Source: Ambrosia x helenae (lineage: Eukaryota; Streptophyta; Magnoliopsida; Asterales; Asteraceae). Taken from it: DNA of 64,000 nucleotides. Both the position numbers and the translations under genes were made by a program. Positions 1 through 10,885 of this stretch are shown one piece after another. Below the pieces are notes generated by a model. It did not search any database and was not told the DNA's origin. It saw nothing but the letters and a program-made list of their open reading frames with translations. Positions within the stretch are counted from its first letter, which is position 1, and each line of letters opens with the position of its first letter. The DNA lies in NCBI GenBank assembly GCA_030844895.1, contig CM061223.1, positions 33,451,435-33,515,434 on the forward strand, in the 5' to 3' direction.

Positions 1-594
1 CAGCACATCATCAACAAGAGTAGTGACAGCTGTAGTGTAGACATCCTGAACATTATCATTAACATTAGCATTAACATTAAGAATAAGATCAAAAATAATA
101 AGAATAAATAATAATAATAATAATACCTCTGCAAGCCCCTCCTCAGTGTACCACTGGGTGTGCGTAGCCCACGCATCCAATGAATAACCATACTCAACGC
201 CGAGAACAGAAAACTGGATCTCCGGCGCACTCCGCTGACGGTCGTCACCAGCCTTTTGTGGCCGAAGGCGAAAGGTGGATAGGAACTCTATCGCCAACGG
301 CCGATGGGACGGTGCGTTGCGGTCGGCAAATAACCTATCCCATGGACTACCAACCGGAATCCACTGTCGTGCCATCTCCTCAGCACCCCCCGTGGTGGCA
401 AGAAGCGAGTCCCAACAAATCCCTCTCGACATAGAAATCTTCTTTTCCTTCAACCTCTGAAACCTTTTATTCAGGTGATCAAATCACTGGAATCTGCAAT
501 GCTCCGAGTCGTGCAGGTCCCCCCTGCCATGGGGTTGGGCCCCACTGGACCACGGGCTCCCGCTCCTCCTGCTCCTCGTCAAAAGGATCAATAA
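1..594 (-). pseudogene. Athila-like Ty3/gypsy ORF1 fragment
   Basis: Read on the minus strand, 594 down to 1 gives two or three exons of a protein resembling the ORF1 family of Athila-type gypsy elements. The first exon starts after an acceptor-like TTTTTCAG at 595-602. It carries an acidic stretch (IDPFDEEQEEREP), then a region with RLKEKKISMSRGICWDSLL, then LAIEFLSTFRL and QFSVLGVEYGYSLDAW, which correspond to the conserved 'EFLSTF ... FRLGG' block of that family. A GT-AG intron (46-126) follows, and the reading resumes with DVYTTAVTTLVDDVL before running off the window. An in-frame TGA at 479-481 breaks it. I see these residues directly. The Athila assignment is by motif memory, not by search. 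The gene belongs to an element lying mostly to the left of the window. Confidence 0.5.
46..126 (-). repeat. TTA-microsatellite intron in Athila-like ORF1
   Basis: An 81 bp segment bounded on the minus strand by GTATTA (donor, at 126) and TTCAG (acceptor, at 46). Its donor half is (TTA)n. The rest is AT-rich with TAATGT-type repeats. Removing it joins the two coding segments of the ORF1 fragment. Confidence 0.5.
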
Positions 595-623
595 CTGAAA
601 AAGCAAAGAATTTATAAAAACAT

Positions 624-674
624 GGGCAGAGTTTCCCCTGTTTTCATGCAAACCAGACAACACAAGTTGTCTAC
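624..674 (-). repeat. Dispersed 50-bp motif, copy 1
   Basis: On the minus strand this reads from GACAACTTGTGTTGTCTGG to GAAACTCTGCCC. Two close relatives occur at 9845-9894 and 14701-14751 in the same orientation but in unrelated elements. It lies about 30 bp upstream of the splice-acceptor-like site of the ORF1 fragment. I do not recognise the family. Confidence 0.6.
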
Positions 675-749
675 AAAATTCACATAACAAACGCTAAACT
701 ATATTAGTCACAATTAACATTTAAGCAAAGTTATATGTTTAATCACACA

Positions 750-1868
750 ATTAACAAATTTCAAAAGAAACGCCTCAAATCACAATCACAAACACTTAAA
801 AAAACTGAAAAAAAATTGAAAAAAATGAAAATAAACTGGAAAAAAAACAGAAAAGAAAAACAGAAAAAAATGAAAAAAAAAGATTGTGTTTTGAAAGTGT
901 TTGTGATTGCGATTTGAGGCATTTCTTAATAAATGCCTCAACTATATTAGTTGATGCGTTTCTTTTGAAACGAAACGCCTCAACTAATATAGTTGAGGCG
1001 TTCGTTTATTAAGAAACACGTAAAATCACAATCACGAACACATAAAAAAGAAACGCCTCAAATAACAATCACAAACACTTAAAAAACTGAAGAAAAAAAG
1101 AAAAAAAAACTGAATAAAATGAAAAAAAATGAAAAAAACAAAAGAAAAAAAAAACGATTGTGTTTTGAATGTGTTTGTGATTGTGATTTGAGGCGTTTAT
1201 TAAGAAACGCCTCAAATCATAATCACAAACACTTAAAAAATAAACGCCTCAAATCACTATCACAAACACTGAAAAATTGAGAAAAAAAAAACTGGAAAAA
1301 AAAAACTGAAGAAAAAATGAAAAAAAAAAAACTGAAAAAAAAAAAATGAAAAAAATGATTGTGTTTTGAAAGTGTTTGTGATTGTGATTTGAGGCCTTTC
1401 AAAGGAAACGCCTCAACTAATATAGTTGAGGCGTTTATTAAGAAACGCCTCAAATATTATAGTTGAGGCGTTTCTTTTTATTAGGTGAGACATTTCAAAG
1501 GAAACACCTCACCTAATATAGCTGAAGCGTTTATTAAGAAATGCCTCAAATATTATAGTTGAGGCGTTTCTTTTGAAACACCTCAACTATTTTGAAACGC
1601 CTCAAATCACAATCACAAACACTTAAAAAACTGAAAAAAAAATTGAAAAAAAAAGAGAAAAAGAAACTGAGAAAATGAAAAAAAAAAATGATTATGTTTT
1701 GAAAGTGTTTGTGATTGTGATTTGAGGCGTTTCCTTTGAAACGCCTCAAATATACTTGAAACGTCTTAACACAATGAATAATTTATATATTTGAGGCGTT
1801 TCCTTTGAAACGCCTCAGATATACTTAAAATGCCTCAAATATACTTGAAACTTCTCAACACAATGAAT
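750..1868. repeat. Array of nested inverted repeats, GAAACGCCTCAA family
   Basis: The core GAAACGCCTCAA and its complement TTGAGGCGTTTC occur about 17 times here in both orientations, with several one-base variants. At least four hairpin-like units of 150-190 bp can be drawn (about 766-925, 1047-1200, 1205-1400, 1585-1740). In each, the left arm CGCCTCAAATCACAATCACA returns as its complement on the right, around an A-rich loop of (A)nCTG(A)n. Between units sit shorter palindromes of CGCCTCAAC and GTTGAGGCG. The array is interrupted by the CACTA element at 1872 and resumes at 7989. It could be the subterminal repeat region of another DNA transposon or a self-amplified foldback element. Confidence 0.8.
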
Positions 1869-1871
1869 AAT
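1869..1871. repeat. CACTA target duplication, left (AAT)
   Basis: AAT here matches AAT at 7986-7988. Three-base duplications are standard for CACTA elements. Confidence 0.85.
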
Positions 1872-1879
1872 CACTACAA

Positions 1880-2350
1880 CAAAAATGGGTTTTTAGTACG
1901 CACAAAAGTGTCCTAAAATGTTATTTTATAGGACCTTTTATTTAATAGGACCAACGGTAAAAGCGTTTCATGTAAGGGGGTCGTAATAAGTCACGAAACT
2001 TAAAAAGCGTCCTAATATCTCAAATGAGATTATGAAACCAATTTTATGGTCGCATAATATGTCCCAAAAAAAACTCCTAATAAAACATATTAGGACACTT
2101 TTACAAGGTTTTAACATGTGCTTACCTAGTTTTAATCTTTTAATACACATACAAGAGTCCTAAAAAATTAAGTTATAGGACCCTTATGATGTAACATTAT
2201 AGAAGCATTAGTACCAAAAAAGGGTCCTAATATCTCAAATAAGATTATAAAACCAGTTTTATGGTCGCATAAGATGTCAATGAACAAACAATATAGCGTC
2301 CTAAGAAAAGCATATTCGTACACTTTAATAGGACCAAATTTGAAAGTCCT
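1880..2350. repeat. Left subterminal repeats of the CACTA element
   Basis: Repeated GTCCTAA, TAGGACC and AGCGTCCTAATATCTCAAA-type units, several of them inverted. The 35 bp around 2005-2050 recur at 2218-2270 (cctaatatctcaaatg/aagattat...aaccagttttatggtcgcata), an internal duplication. Confidence 0.75.
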
Positions 2351-2594
2351 AACAAGTCATGATACAACGGTTTTTTAAACATATACACACACAATTTTAT
2401 GATATACTGTATATAACATCAACCAACGAAAGAAATAAAACTTTATTATATTTCAAATAAACATATTCATAACAAAAACACTAAACATGAATAAGTTATA
2501 GCATCATCCAACATAAAGTTTTGTAACATTTAACAAAGAAACTAAAAGCAACGAAAGAGATAAGCAGCATAGAATCCTGAGTCATCATGTGTCC

Positions 2595-5365
2595 TCAATC
2601 CTCACGGACTACCTACAAATAAACCATCCGTGTATAAGCATTAAGTTCCAGATTATTAAAATTATTCGTATCACAAAATTAATAATTACATACCGAGATG
2701 AAAGGACAAGGCCATGCAATGGAGGCACCAATACAATCTTGAATTGTGGAAAATAACCCATATGGTCTCACCAACTTTTCATCTATTTTTATTGCTACTT
2801 GAACGTTTACCTCACACCATTCTTGTCCAATCTCTGTACCACCAACTAGCTCATTTGGGTCCAAGCTCTTCACCCATCCTCTTGCTACAATCTCGGCAGA
2901 GTTTAGAATGCTTTTGAGGACAACTTCATCTCCGACCTAGATTTTAGTTTTCAACAAACATATCAAACTCTAGTCACAATAGTACAAGTAACGTTTCACA
3001 AAAAAAAAAAATAAAGATTTATATAGAAAAATACCCGTAAACGTGGAGGTCCATTGGTTGCAATGGGAAAATGTGGTGATGTAAGAGGTGGAACACTAGG
3101 ACCATCCGTACTCCCTTTAATCTCCGATACTTGGGCTTGTAACCGAGCCACAGTACTAGTAAGTTCTTCACATTTAGACTTCAATTGGATGTTTTCTCTA
3201 CGACATGTTGAACGACTTGATGTTACACCCCAAACATCAGAAGCACGAACACCCAGACCATACATGACTGCATCACCATTTCGATCTTTCCCCATTACTT
3301 TAGAAAAAACATCATCTGGTCCAGGCTTATCGATCGAACCATCAGGAAGATTAGAACTAAGTTGTTGCATCTGTGCCTGTATTAGATATAGTAACAAAAA
3401 TAAGATATGTATTTTTAACAACAACAAGAACATAAAGAAAAGATATGTATATGAATATATAAGAAATTACTTACAATTGCATTTGCAGCTTCCACATTTT
3501 TTGTAGTTCCATGTTTGGAGAAACATGCACGAAACATTTCCAATCGACTTGGGTCTTGTCCCACAGATGCCTGTTTGAATAAAAAGAAAATAAGTAGTAA
3601 CAACGGATATCGACATGCTACATTAAGAATTGCACTATTTCATACAATCACCTTTAACTCTTCACGGACTCGAGCATAACTTTTTTTACCCGTAACTTGC
3701 ACCATCTTCTTTTTGACCGATTCACCTTGTTTTTTTCACTTACCATCTTCAATAGAAAATAAAATATCATAATGAGAAATAAACTAATTGTAACATCCCA
3801 AATTTTGAGAATTTATATTTGAAGTGTAAGGTTATTTCATACCTTAGACTTTGTTTTATTCCAATACTTCACAAGTCTCCTCCATTGTTTTTTTTGAACT
3901 TGTTTTGGCCTAAAATTTATTTGTTCCTGAAGTGACAAAGACGGATCATAGTAGCTTTCCTTAACTCTTGCCCTCCAGTTCTTGACATTCTTCCCAAATG
4001 ATTTCAATACCCAGCCTTCAGCATCTTCTGGAATATCAAATTTTGTCTAAAAATTGAACATGTCACATTAGAAAACAAATACTTTAGTCATTCATTAACA
4101 AACATATTTTTAATTATGTACCTTTATGAATTCGAGCAACGTTTGTTTTTTGCTGTCCTTAACTTTATTCCATGGTTTATAAATCGGACAGTACTTTCCA
4201 CTCCTTGAAAGGGTTCCCATGAAATGGGTTAGTTTACTAACTTTGTCACCAATAGGTTGTCCAAGTTCATTAACTAAAATAGGAATTCTATCCCCTTTTT
4301 CTTGGGCCCAAACTTCTGGCATACGCGTAGGTCCTCTCACTCTTTTACGTACATGTCGAACTACAAAAAGTGAACATGATTTACAATGTACATGTATACA
4401 TTAAAAATACTATATAAATTGAAAGGCAATATATTAAGTCTGTACGTTTTCTTAGTTTTATTATAGTTTCTTATATATTCATCATGTGTCAAACAATATA
4501 TGTATTGAGAAACAAAAAAAAATGAAGCAATCAAGTAAATTAGATAAACCTGCTTCATTTTCTGGTTGTGGGACTTCAAACTCTTCATCCACCAGTTCAT
4601 CGATCTCATTTTCTAAACCATCCATGTGTTTATTTACATCATCTTCAGCGGCATCTTGTTATTAATTGATATATATAGTTACAAAAACAGTAAGCATCGA
4701 AAACAGTTAATTGAATCAAACTTAATACTAATTGAATATCATAATAAAATATTTTAGAAAGAGAAAATATAGGTACCATGAAATATCATGTCACGCTCCC
4801 CGTGGTCATCATTGTTGTGGACTGCAAATAACTTTCTTTTAGCTACAACTGATCGCCCTCTCGTGTGGCCTTCATCAGACTCTGGTACACTACTATTTAT
4901 TGGCATCGTTGTGTCAATCACTTGTCCCTTTTGCATATGGGATTTTGCAGATGTTAGCACATGAGAGACATTAGGAGCAATAACTCGTTTCTGTGCTGAA
5001 TAAACATATCTTTTCATGGACTGCGGAGCAATGTATCTTGGATGTTTCTGTAAGTCAAACGGTTAGAAAACAAATATAAAGACATTATATTATCCAAATT
5101 TGTTATTAATTAGTACCTTTTTAGAGATATTTGTAGCAACTTCTTTTAAATAATCTTGATCAACACCAACATCTTTCTCGCTCGTATCAATTGGTTTCTT
5201 TTTATTTTTCTTTGTTTTATCACGCTCTGCTAGACTTTTCAAAGACTTAGAAGCATTTTTCAATCCCAGGGCTTGTAATTGTTTTTCGTTCTCTAGAATA
5301 TTCAACATTCTACTCTTTTCATAAGCATTCATAGGGCTTTGGCCTTGCATGTTTTTATATTCCAT
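2595..5365 (-). CDS. TNP1-like CACTA protein (plant transposase, Ptta/En/Spm family), ten exons
   Basis: Putative DNA-binding accessory transposase. Inferred exons, 5' to 3': 5365-5117, 5047-4777, 4654-4550, 4360-4122, 4046-3843, 3746-3652, 3570-3475, 3376-3035, 2936-2694, 2612-2595, all with GT donors and AG acceptors. Recognisable blocks: a lysine-rich segment (KSLKSLAERDKTKKNKKK); the core RVRGPTRMPEVW ... GQPIGDKVSKLTHFMGTLSR; WVLKSFGKNVKNWRARVKE; TGKKSYARVREELK; EMFRACFSKHG; and the C-terminal SLDPNELVGGTEIGQEW with RPYGLFSTIQDCIGASIAWP. The blocks and spacing match plant TNP1-type proteins, giving about 620 residues. The frame holds across the splices except at 3746-3652, where my boundaries give a one-base offset and an in-frame TGA. 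That exon is either decayed or mis-bounded. The start ATG at 5365 is the first in frame after an AG; further 5' exons are possible. Confidence 0.72.
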
Positions 5366-6749
5366 TACTAGTGTACACAACAAAGAAAAATTCTTATCAG
5401 ATCAAGTTATCAAGACCTTTTGGATAAAGATGACTATAAAATAGCAAGTAAACAATCAGAACGTAGCAACACACACTTTGACCTAAACCAATTAAATAAG
5501 CGAGATATGCCTATCAAAAAAGATAAAAAAATAAATAAAGAAAAAAAACATAAAAACACTCCTTCCACTTAAGTGCATTATAGAAATCCCATCCAATCTT
5601 AACCTTCAATCAAGCACCATAGTACTAATAAACATAAAAACACTCCTTTTCACTTTCTTAGAAAGCTGATTATGCCATGCCAGGTTCAAGTCGCGCTGTT
5701 ATTCTACCACAAATAGTAAAGAAAACAAATAATGCGCGAGTCCCTTTCGTGTATGTATGAATCTTATCGGCTAAAGCTACATCTATTGACGCCAGAAAAA
5801 GAAAATACAGAATGTGATTTTCAATTACTTCTATTATCATACATGCCTTGTAATAATATAAAATTTGTTGCATTTTTTGGTTTTAATCAGGTATCTCTAA
5901 ATTTCTAAATATAAAAACACTATCAAGAAACCAAAAACTATAGCATGCTTATGGACCATAATAAAAAAAAGATCAATAATTTATAATCAAGATTATGGAT
6001 AAATATGTAAGGTTAGCTTTTAGTTTTTCTTAAAAAAATAAATAAATTACAAAACAGGGTATCTCAAAATAAAGAAACCTAAATAATACAAGTTTGACTT
6101 TAACCTTTAACAAAGATTTCAACAATAATTTTCATCTCAGATCCCGTAAAATACATTACTTTCATAAGTACTTTACTTAGAAAGAAAAAATTCATGACTT
6201 AGGTGATGATAATTAAATGAAATTTCATTAAGACATTTTATCAAACACTTAGAGTGCAACAATAAATCAAACAACAAGATAAACATTGGTTGTCAATTTT
6301 AGCCTCAAAATGACAAGAACAAATCAGGTTGTATTCCATCTATTTAAATTCAACATCAAAATAAATAAATAGCTACAAAAGCAACTTACAGTATCGGGAG
6401 ATCGATGTGGGTAGTTTGTGGCACTGGACTAGGTGATGGGTGGTTTCACCATAAATAAGTGAAACAAGAGCGACAGAGGGAGGGGGTTTTGAGAATACAG
6501 GGAAAAGAGATGAAAGTGGTTATGGCTGGAATGTAGTTCAAGGGGTAATGACTAAAATTAAGGTAGGGAAATGGGGAATTTAGAGCGGCAAATGGGTTAG
6601 GATGAAAATAATTAAATTTGAGGGAGGGAATGAATAGAATCTATAGCGGGAAAACGATAAATAACAATATTTAATATCAAGGTAGTCGGAAAACTAACCG
6701 ATTAAAGTTATTTATAAACTAATAATAAAAATTTGCAACATATTTAATA
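5366..6749. other. CACTA internal non-coding region
   Basis: AT-rich stretch upstream of the TNP1-like gene. It probably holds its promoter and leader: 6390-6640 is G-rich relative to its surroundings (gggagggg, gagggaggg). I see no coding frame with family resemblance and no second transposase gene. Confidence 0.5.
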
Positions 6750-7421
6750 AGTGTTTTGTGCATAAAAGGTTGCACTCTTAGATCATATGTAATGAAATGT
6801 GAATTCGGCATGAACATTGGCACTATCATATACACACACTCACACCACACCACTACACTTCTTATAAATTTCAAGCCTCTGGTAGGACTCACACGTCACG
6901 TGTCAACATTTGCCCAAGTGAGGGGCTTCAAATTTCAACCCCACTACACATGATCTTATATTTAGTAGGTTGTACACACTTTTGTTATTTTTTTCTTTTT
7001 AACTTTAATTTAATTACTTTTATCTCAATACTTTTATATTTTTATACAATTTAAACTAACACTTCTACAATATTAACTTTGTTCTCATATGTTTTTCATC
7101 TTTTACAATTTTTTTCATTTTCTCTTTCTTTTAAATTATTAGCTTTTATTTAACTTTCAAGAATACAACTTATTAAAATGAAAGTTGAATTATTGTTTTC
7201 ACAATGCAACCTTTATAACAAAAGTTGCAATTTAAAGTGGTTTGTAACATTTATACAAAAAAAGTTGCAAATTCAACATATTTTTGCAACTTTTATTAAA
7301 AAAGTTGCATTATATCTTCTAATGCAACCTTTGTGTTTAACAAATTGGAACTAGAGTCAAATGCAACTCATTTTAAAAGGTTGCGTATAAAAGGTTGCAT
7401 TATGCTTATTTTTTAGTAGTG
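6750..7421. mobile_element. Probable nested CACTA-like remnant with AAGGTTGCA repeats
   Basis: The segment contains many copies of AAAGTTGCA and its complement TGCAACCTTT (about 7195-7405, and one near 6765), and ends TTTTTTAGTAGTG at 7409-7421. The complement of that end, CACTACTAAAAAA, is a typical CACTA terminus. I found no matching left terminus, so either the left end is lost or the segment is not a separate element. The middle (6830-6960) is unrelated sequence with CACACC repeats. Confidence 0.35.
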
Positions 7422-7429
7422 AGTATACC

Positions 7430-7975
7430 ATTTAGTTATGTTATAATAAAACTCTAGTGAAAAAGCGTCCTATAAAACTGATGTTTTATGACTCAAATAT
7501 CATGTGTCCTATTATGGTGTATTATAATAACATCACAATGATTAAGCGTCCTATAAAGGTTAAAGTTATAAGACCCATGTGTCAAGTGTCCTATTAAGTT
7601 ATGTTCTTATATGACTTCTACTAGAAACGGTCCTATAACATCAAACATTTATGACTTAATTACAAAGTGTCGTATTAAGTTATGTTATAATAGGACCCCA
7701 GTGATCAAGTGTCCTATTACATTACCACATAATAGGACACCCACAACTAAATGTCTTATAAATTACTTTATTAGGATCTACATTTTAAGGGTCTTATTAA
7801 GTTATATGATAATAGGACCCCAAAGAATCATCCATCCTATTAAATAACTTTTTAGGACACTGGTTTAGTAGCGTATATTATAAAAGGACCCCAAAAGTTC
7901 ATTCGTCCTATTAAATAGTTTTTTAGGACCCCATTTTACAAGCGTCCCACACAAAAGGTCCTTAAAAGCCCTTTT
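7430..7975. repeat. Right subterminal repeats of the CACTA element
   Basis: About a dozen GTCCTATTAA / ATAGGACCCC units, mostly 10-12 bp, alternating in orientation, mirroring the left subterminal region. Confidence 0.75.
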
Positions 7976-7985
7976 TGTTGTAGTG

Positions 7986-8070
7986 AATGTATATACTTGA
8001 GGCGTTTCCTTTAAAATGCCTCAAATGTACTTTGAAATGCCTCAAATATACTTGAAACGCCTCAACAATA
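7986..8070. repeat. Target duplication AAT and resumption of the GAAACGCCTCAA array
   Basis: AAT at 7986-7988 pairs with 1869-1871. Immediately after come TTGAGGCGTTTCC, ATGCCTCAAAT and GAAACGCCTCAAC, the same repeat family that precedes the transposon. Confidence 0.85.
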
Positions 8071-8940
8071 AACTAAAACCATAACCTGAGAAGGTTTGTT
8101 AACTAAAATTGTGCCATTAAGAATCATACCTCCTATATCCAAATAAACAAAACAATATCCAACAATATTCAAGATGCCAAATTAGATCTACAACACCTTA
8201 ACACAAAACCTTATAAAAGAAATAGAAAAAAAACAAGAAAAAACCACAGAAAAAAAAAACTGAAAAAAAAAAATTCAAACCTAAACACATCAAATAAAAT
8301 ACGAACACCTATTGTGGGCCAATTGAACATAATCATTTATGTTTACTAATACTGACCTAGGATTGCAGGTGTAAAAAAAATTAAAACAATTTTGGCATGA
8401 TTCGATCTTGGTCTATTATAACTCACACACATATCATACTTATGGAAAATATGAGGACCGTCTGAGCTACAAGTTCGCTAGTTTCCCTATTGAAAAAAAT
8501 ATATATAACACTTCAATACTTATTCCCCAAATTATAGGGATTAAGTCTGTGTTTCCCCCAATGTCTTCTATGACCGTAGAGAGCTTTATTGGCCGTAATA
8601 AAATGTTTTTTTTATTTTATTTGTTTTATACATATTTGAGTTTTTCATACAAAAATAATTTCTTTTGTCTACGTCTCGTAGAGGCCTCTATAAGCTGTAG
8701 ATACGAGGGTCTCTACGACCCATAGATGGCCTCTATGACCAAGTCTCCATATACCTACGGGCCGTAAGGAGCCTTACGGGCTCATAAATGATTTGTTTTT
8801 TTAGAATTTTATTAGTTTTAATCATGTTGTATGAGTTTTTTTATAAAAAAATATTTTTCATTTCTTATTATAAAGGTAAAATAACATAAAAAAAATTACT
8901 TAATAAATCAATATACATTATAAAAACAACGCTACACCGG
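8071..8940. other. Unassigned AT-rich spacer
   Basis: No coding frame with recognisable content. 8560-8790 has a local cluster of related short words (CTACGTCTCGTAGAGGCCTC, TCTCTACGACCCATAGA, GGGCCGTAAGGAGCCTTACG), several of them imperfect palindromes, the last giving a strong small hairpin at about 8759-8780. Function unknown. Confidence 0.4.
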
Positions 8941-8985
8941 AATACCAGTTAAGTCAAACCACTCTCTTTCACCGCTCGTATTATG

Positions 8986-9660
8986 TCAATATAGGCTATG
9001 TCCCTGATCTAGACGATCCCTATATAGCGCCAACCATGGGTTTGCCTGTGGAGTTACCCAACTCAACCATGCTCCATTCGGATGTGGCATTGGAGAGTCT
9101 TCTGCTAGCTGAAGCATGATGTAGTGGTTGGTGTTCACATGGGCTATCGATATGATACGATGGCCTGGTAGCTCATTAGGATGAGTGAACAAAGGGAAGA
9201 TAGTGCTCGCTTCATCAGCAGAGAAGACTTAAAGAACCACTCCAAATGCCTGACAAATTATTAATCCGGTGCAAGGCATATCCATCCATTTTGAATGGGG
9301 CGCATTCCCCACTCTCACCCAATATGTGGTCGTACCAGCCGTCTCTCCATTTATTGAGAACTATCAACCAGTCCTGATTGCATGTACCCTTCATCTCTCC
9401 TAGAAGAACTTGGTGGATCAAAGGCTAGGCTTCCTCTTCCGCATCTAAAGATACAGCTACAGATCGGAACCCACAGTTACCGTCCGGCTGAACATCTTGA
9501 ATGTGCGTGATAAACTGTTGAAAAGAGGATGAAGCCAACGCTTAAAGTTTTGGATAACCAATTTATACCTATCACCGCCAAACAGTGGAAAATCATGATT
9601 AGGGGGTGTGTAAGTATGTATGTATGTATGTATGTATGTATGCATGAATGATTATTTTTG
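8986..9660 (-). pseudogene. OTU-like cysteine protease domain of a MULE protein, degenerate
   Basis: On the minus strand, DVQPDGNCGFRSVAVSLD contains the OTU-family catalytic cysteine motif (DGNCGFR). Downstream come MKGTCNQDWLIVLNKW and GHRIISIAHVNTNHYIMLQL with the expected catalytic-histidine region, then SPMPHPNGAWLSW. This order matches OTU domains found at the C-terminus of some plant Mutator-like transposase proteins. The frame is broken by a TAG just after VSLDAEEEA and by a frameshift plus TAA near 9220, so no protease is made. An imperfect duplication of the 'GATTTTCCACTGTT' segment (about 9578-9600 and 9668-9690) flanks the GTAT microsatellite. It is the last part of the MULE gene that begins near 17580. 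Confidence 0.7.
9614..9647. repeat. (GTAT)n microsatellite
   Basis: Six to seven GTAT units, ending with a GCAT variant, between two similar MULE exon pieces. Confidence 0.9.
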
Positions 9661-9786
9661 TACCTGTCCCCCACTAACAGTGGAAAATCTTCATCACATA
9701 TACTCATGTTGTCTTTACCTGGATCTGATGGCCTACGTCTTATAACAGGCTCGTCCTTCTGCATTAGATAACAGTAAATAATGATG

Positions 9787-9787
<1 letters not shown>

Positions 9788-9838
<51 letters not shown>
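9788..9838. repeat. (TAA)n microsatellite in MULE intron
   Basis: About 17 uninterrupted TAA/ATA units. On the minus strand it is (TTA)n followed by AATGCAG, an acceptor-like end, then coding-like sequence (KDEPVIRRRPSDPG). Confidence 0.85.
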
Positions 9839-9842
<4 letters not shown>

Positions 9843-9844
9843 TT

Positions 9845-9894
9845 GGGTAGAGTTTCCCCTGTTTTCGTTGAAACTGGACAACACAAGTTGTCTA
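9845..9894 (-). repeat. Dispersed 50-bp motif, copy 2
   Basis: Close relative of 624-674. Here too it lies on the minus strand upstream of an acceptor-like site, separated from it by the (TTA)n tract. A second partial copy of its first part (AACACAAGTTGT) lies at 9900-9911. Confidence 0.6.
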
Positions 9895-9961
9895 ATGTTC
9901 AACACAAGTTGTATATAATAATAATAACAACAACAACAACATCTTCTTTCGCATCCTCCTC

Positions 9962-10227
9962 CTATTTTTTCTGTGATTTTGTAGTTGGGCGCCCGCGAGT
10001 ATTTTTTTGAACCTCAGGAGGTTGATGGTCAATCATACTTGGATTCACCACCGACATTATTTTTGACAACATATTTCTTTGAACCCGTGGTGATTGAGAA
10101 ATTAGTGTCTCCTTGACTTTTTCCCACTCACTCGCAAGGTCGTTTTCCGCGCCAACTACTTCCGGTTGATAATTCAATCGTGTCCAGATGACGTCTACTT
10201 CGGGCAACTATATTTTTATTCCTGTAC

Positions 10228-10286
<59 letters not shown>

Positions 10287-10307
10287 TAATAAAGTAATGG
10301 TATTACC
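9962..10307 (-). pseudogene. MULE exon downstream of the SWIM domain
   Basis: Minus-strand coding-like sequence with PEVDVIWTRLNYQPE, then QSPRVQRNMLSKIMSVVNP and PPEVQKNTRGRPTTKSQKK. The last block matches the 'NTRGRP(S/T)' linker between the SWIM and OTU domains of plant MULE proteins. An intron at 10222-10306 (GTAATA ... TACAG) separates 10307 and up from this exon; about 65 of its 85 bases are (ATT)n. A TAG lies directly before the PEVDV block, so the copy is broken. Confidence 0.6.
10222..10306 (-). repeat. TTA-microsatellite intron in the MULE gene
   Basis: Donor GTAATA at 10306 and acceptor GTACAG at 10222 on the minus strand, with a pure (ATT)n tract of about 57 bases between. Confidence 0.6.
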
Positions 10308-10727
10308 TTTATATCTATACGAATCTTGTGACACCCGGCATGTTTAGGTCAAAATTTTATAAACACATAAGTCTACCTTAGCGAGAAACGTTTATTAAAC
10401 ATACTTGACGGGGTCAGTCGAGTCAGAACACAGTCCGTATTGTCCAGGGTTCAATGATTTGGAGGATCATTGGGTTAGTCACACACACACACACACACAC
10501 ACACACGTTACGAGTCCCGTTGTTGGTGAATTACATAAACTAGGTCATGTGTTATGCGTAGATTGATTCTTGTGGTAGATTATATGCAAATACGTGTTTA
10601 AACGATGTGTAGATGATCGTCCATGCTTATATATGTTAAACATAGACTAAGACTGCATGTTCATGTGTTAGGATGTGTCAAAATGCGTTAAACACGACAA
10701 ACTGGAAAATATGGAAAAGGGAACTTC

Positions 10728-10885
10728 CTGGTTCGACCATTCGAAGGGTCGAACCTGGCCCATGAAACTACATTCGACCCATGAGAAGGGTCGAACCTGG
10801 CTATCTGTTTTAAAAGAACTATATTCGACCACTTAACTCTACGTTCGCCCACATGCAATGGTCGAACGTGGACATAGTATAAATA
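10728..10885 (+). promoter_or_regulatory. LTR A promoter: GGTCGAA/TTCGACC palindromes and TATA box
   Basis: TATAAATA at 10878-10885 lies seven bases after GGTCGAACGTGG (10860-10871). That box pairs with CTACGTTCGCCC (10840-10851) around the loop ACATGCAAT, forming an imperfect hairpin. Further TTCGACC...GGTCGAA pairs lie at 10732-10753 and 10769-10795. The transcript start would fall near 10910. Confidence 0.6.

Larger units (their letters stand above)
1872..7985. mobile_element. CACTA (EnSpm) DNA transposon, complete by termini
   Basis: The element starts CACTACAACAAAAATGGG and ends CCCTTTTTGTTGTAGTG, giving matching CACTA-type terminal inverted repeats, and is flanked by AAT on both sides. 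Both subterminal regions (about 1880-2350 and 7430-7975) are dense in GCGTCCTATAA/TAGGACC-type 10-12 bp repeats in both orientations, the expected transposase-binding architecture. Inside is one multi-exon minus-strand gene (2595-5365) of the TNP1 / plant transposase Ptta-EnSpm family. I see no TNP2/TNPD catalytic transposase, so this 6.1 kb copy is probably non-autonomous. It sits inside the GAAACGCCTCAA array, whose repeats continue on both sides. Confidence 0.9.

Noticed and set aside
750..1868. CRISPR array
   Set aside because: Repeats are inverted, irregularly spaced and separated by A-rich sequence; the genome is eukaryotic.
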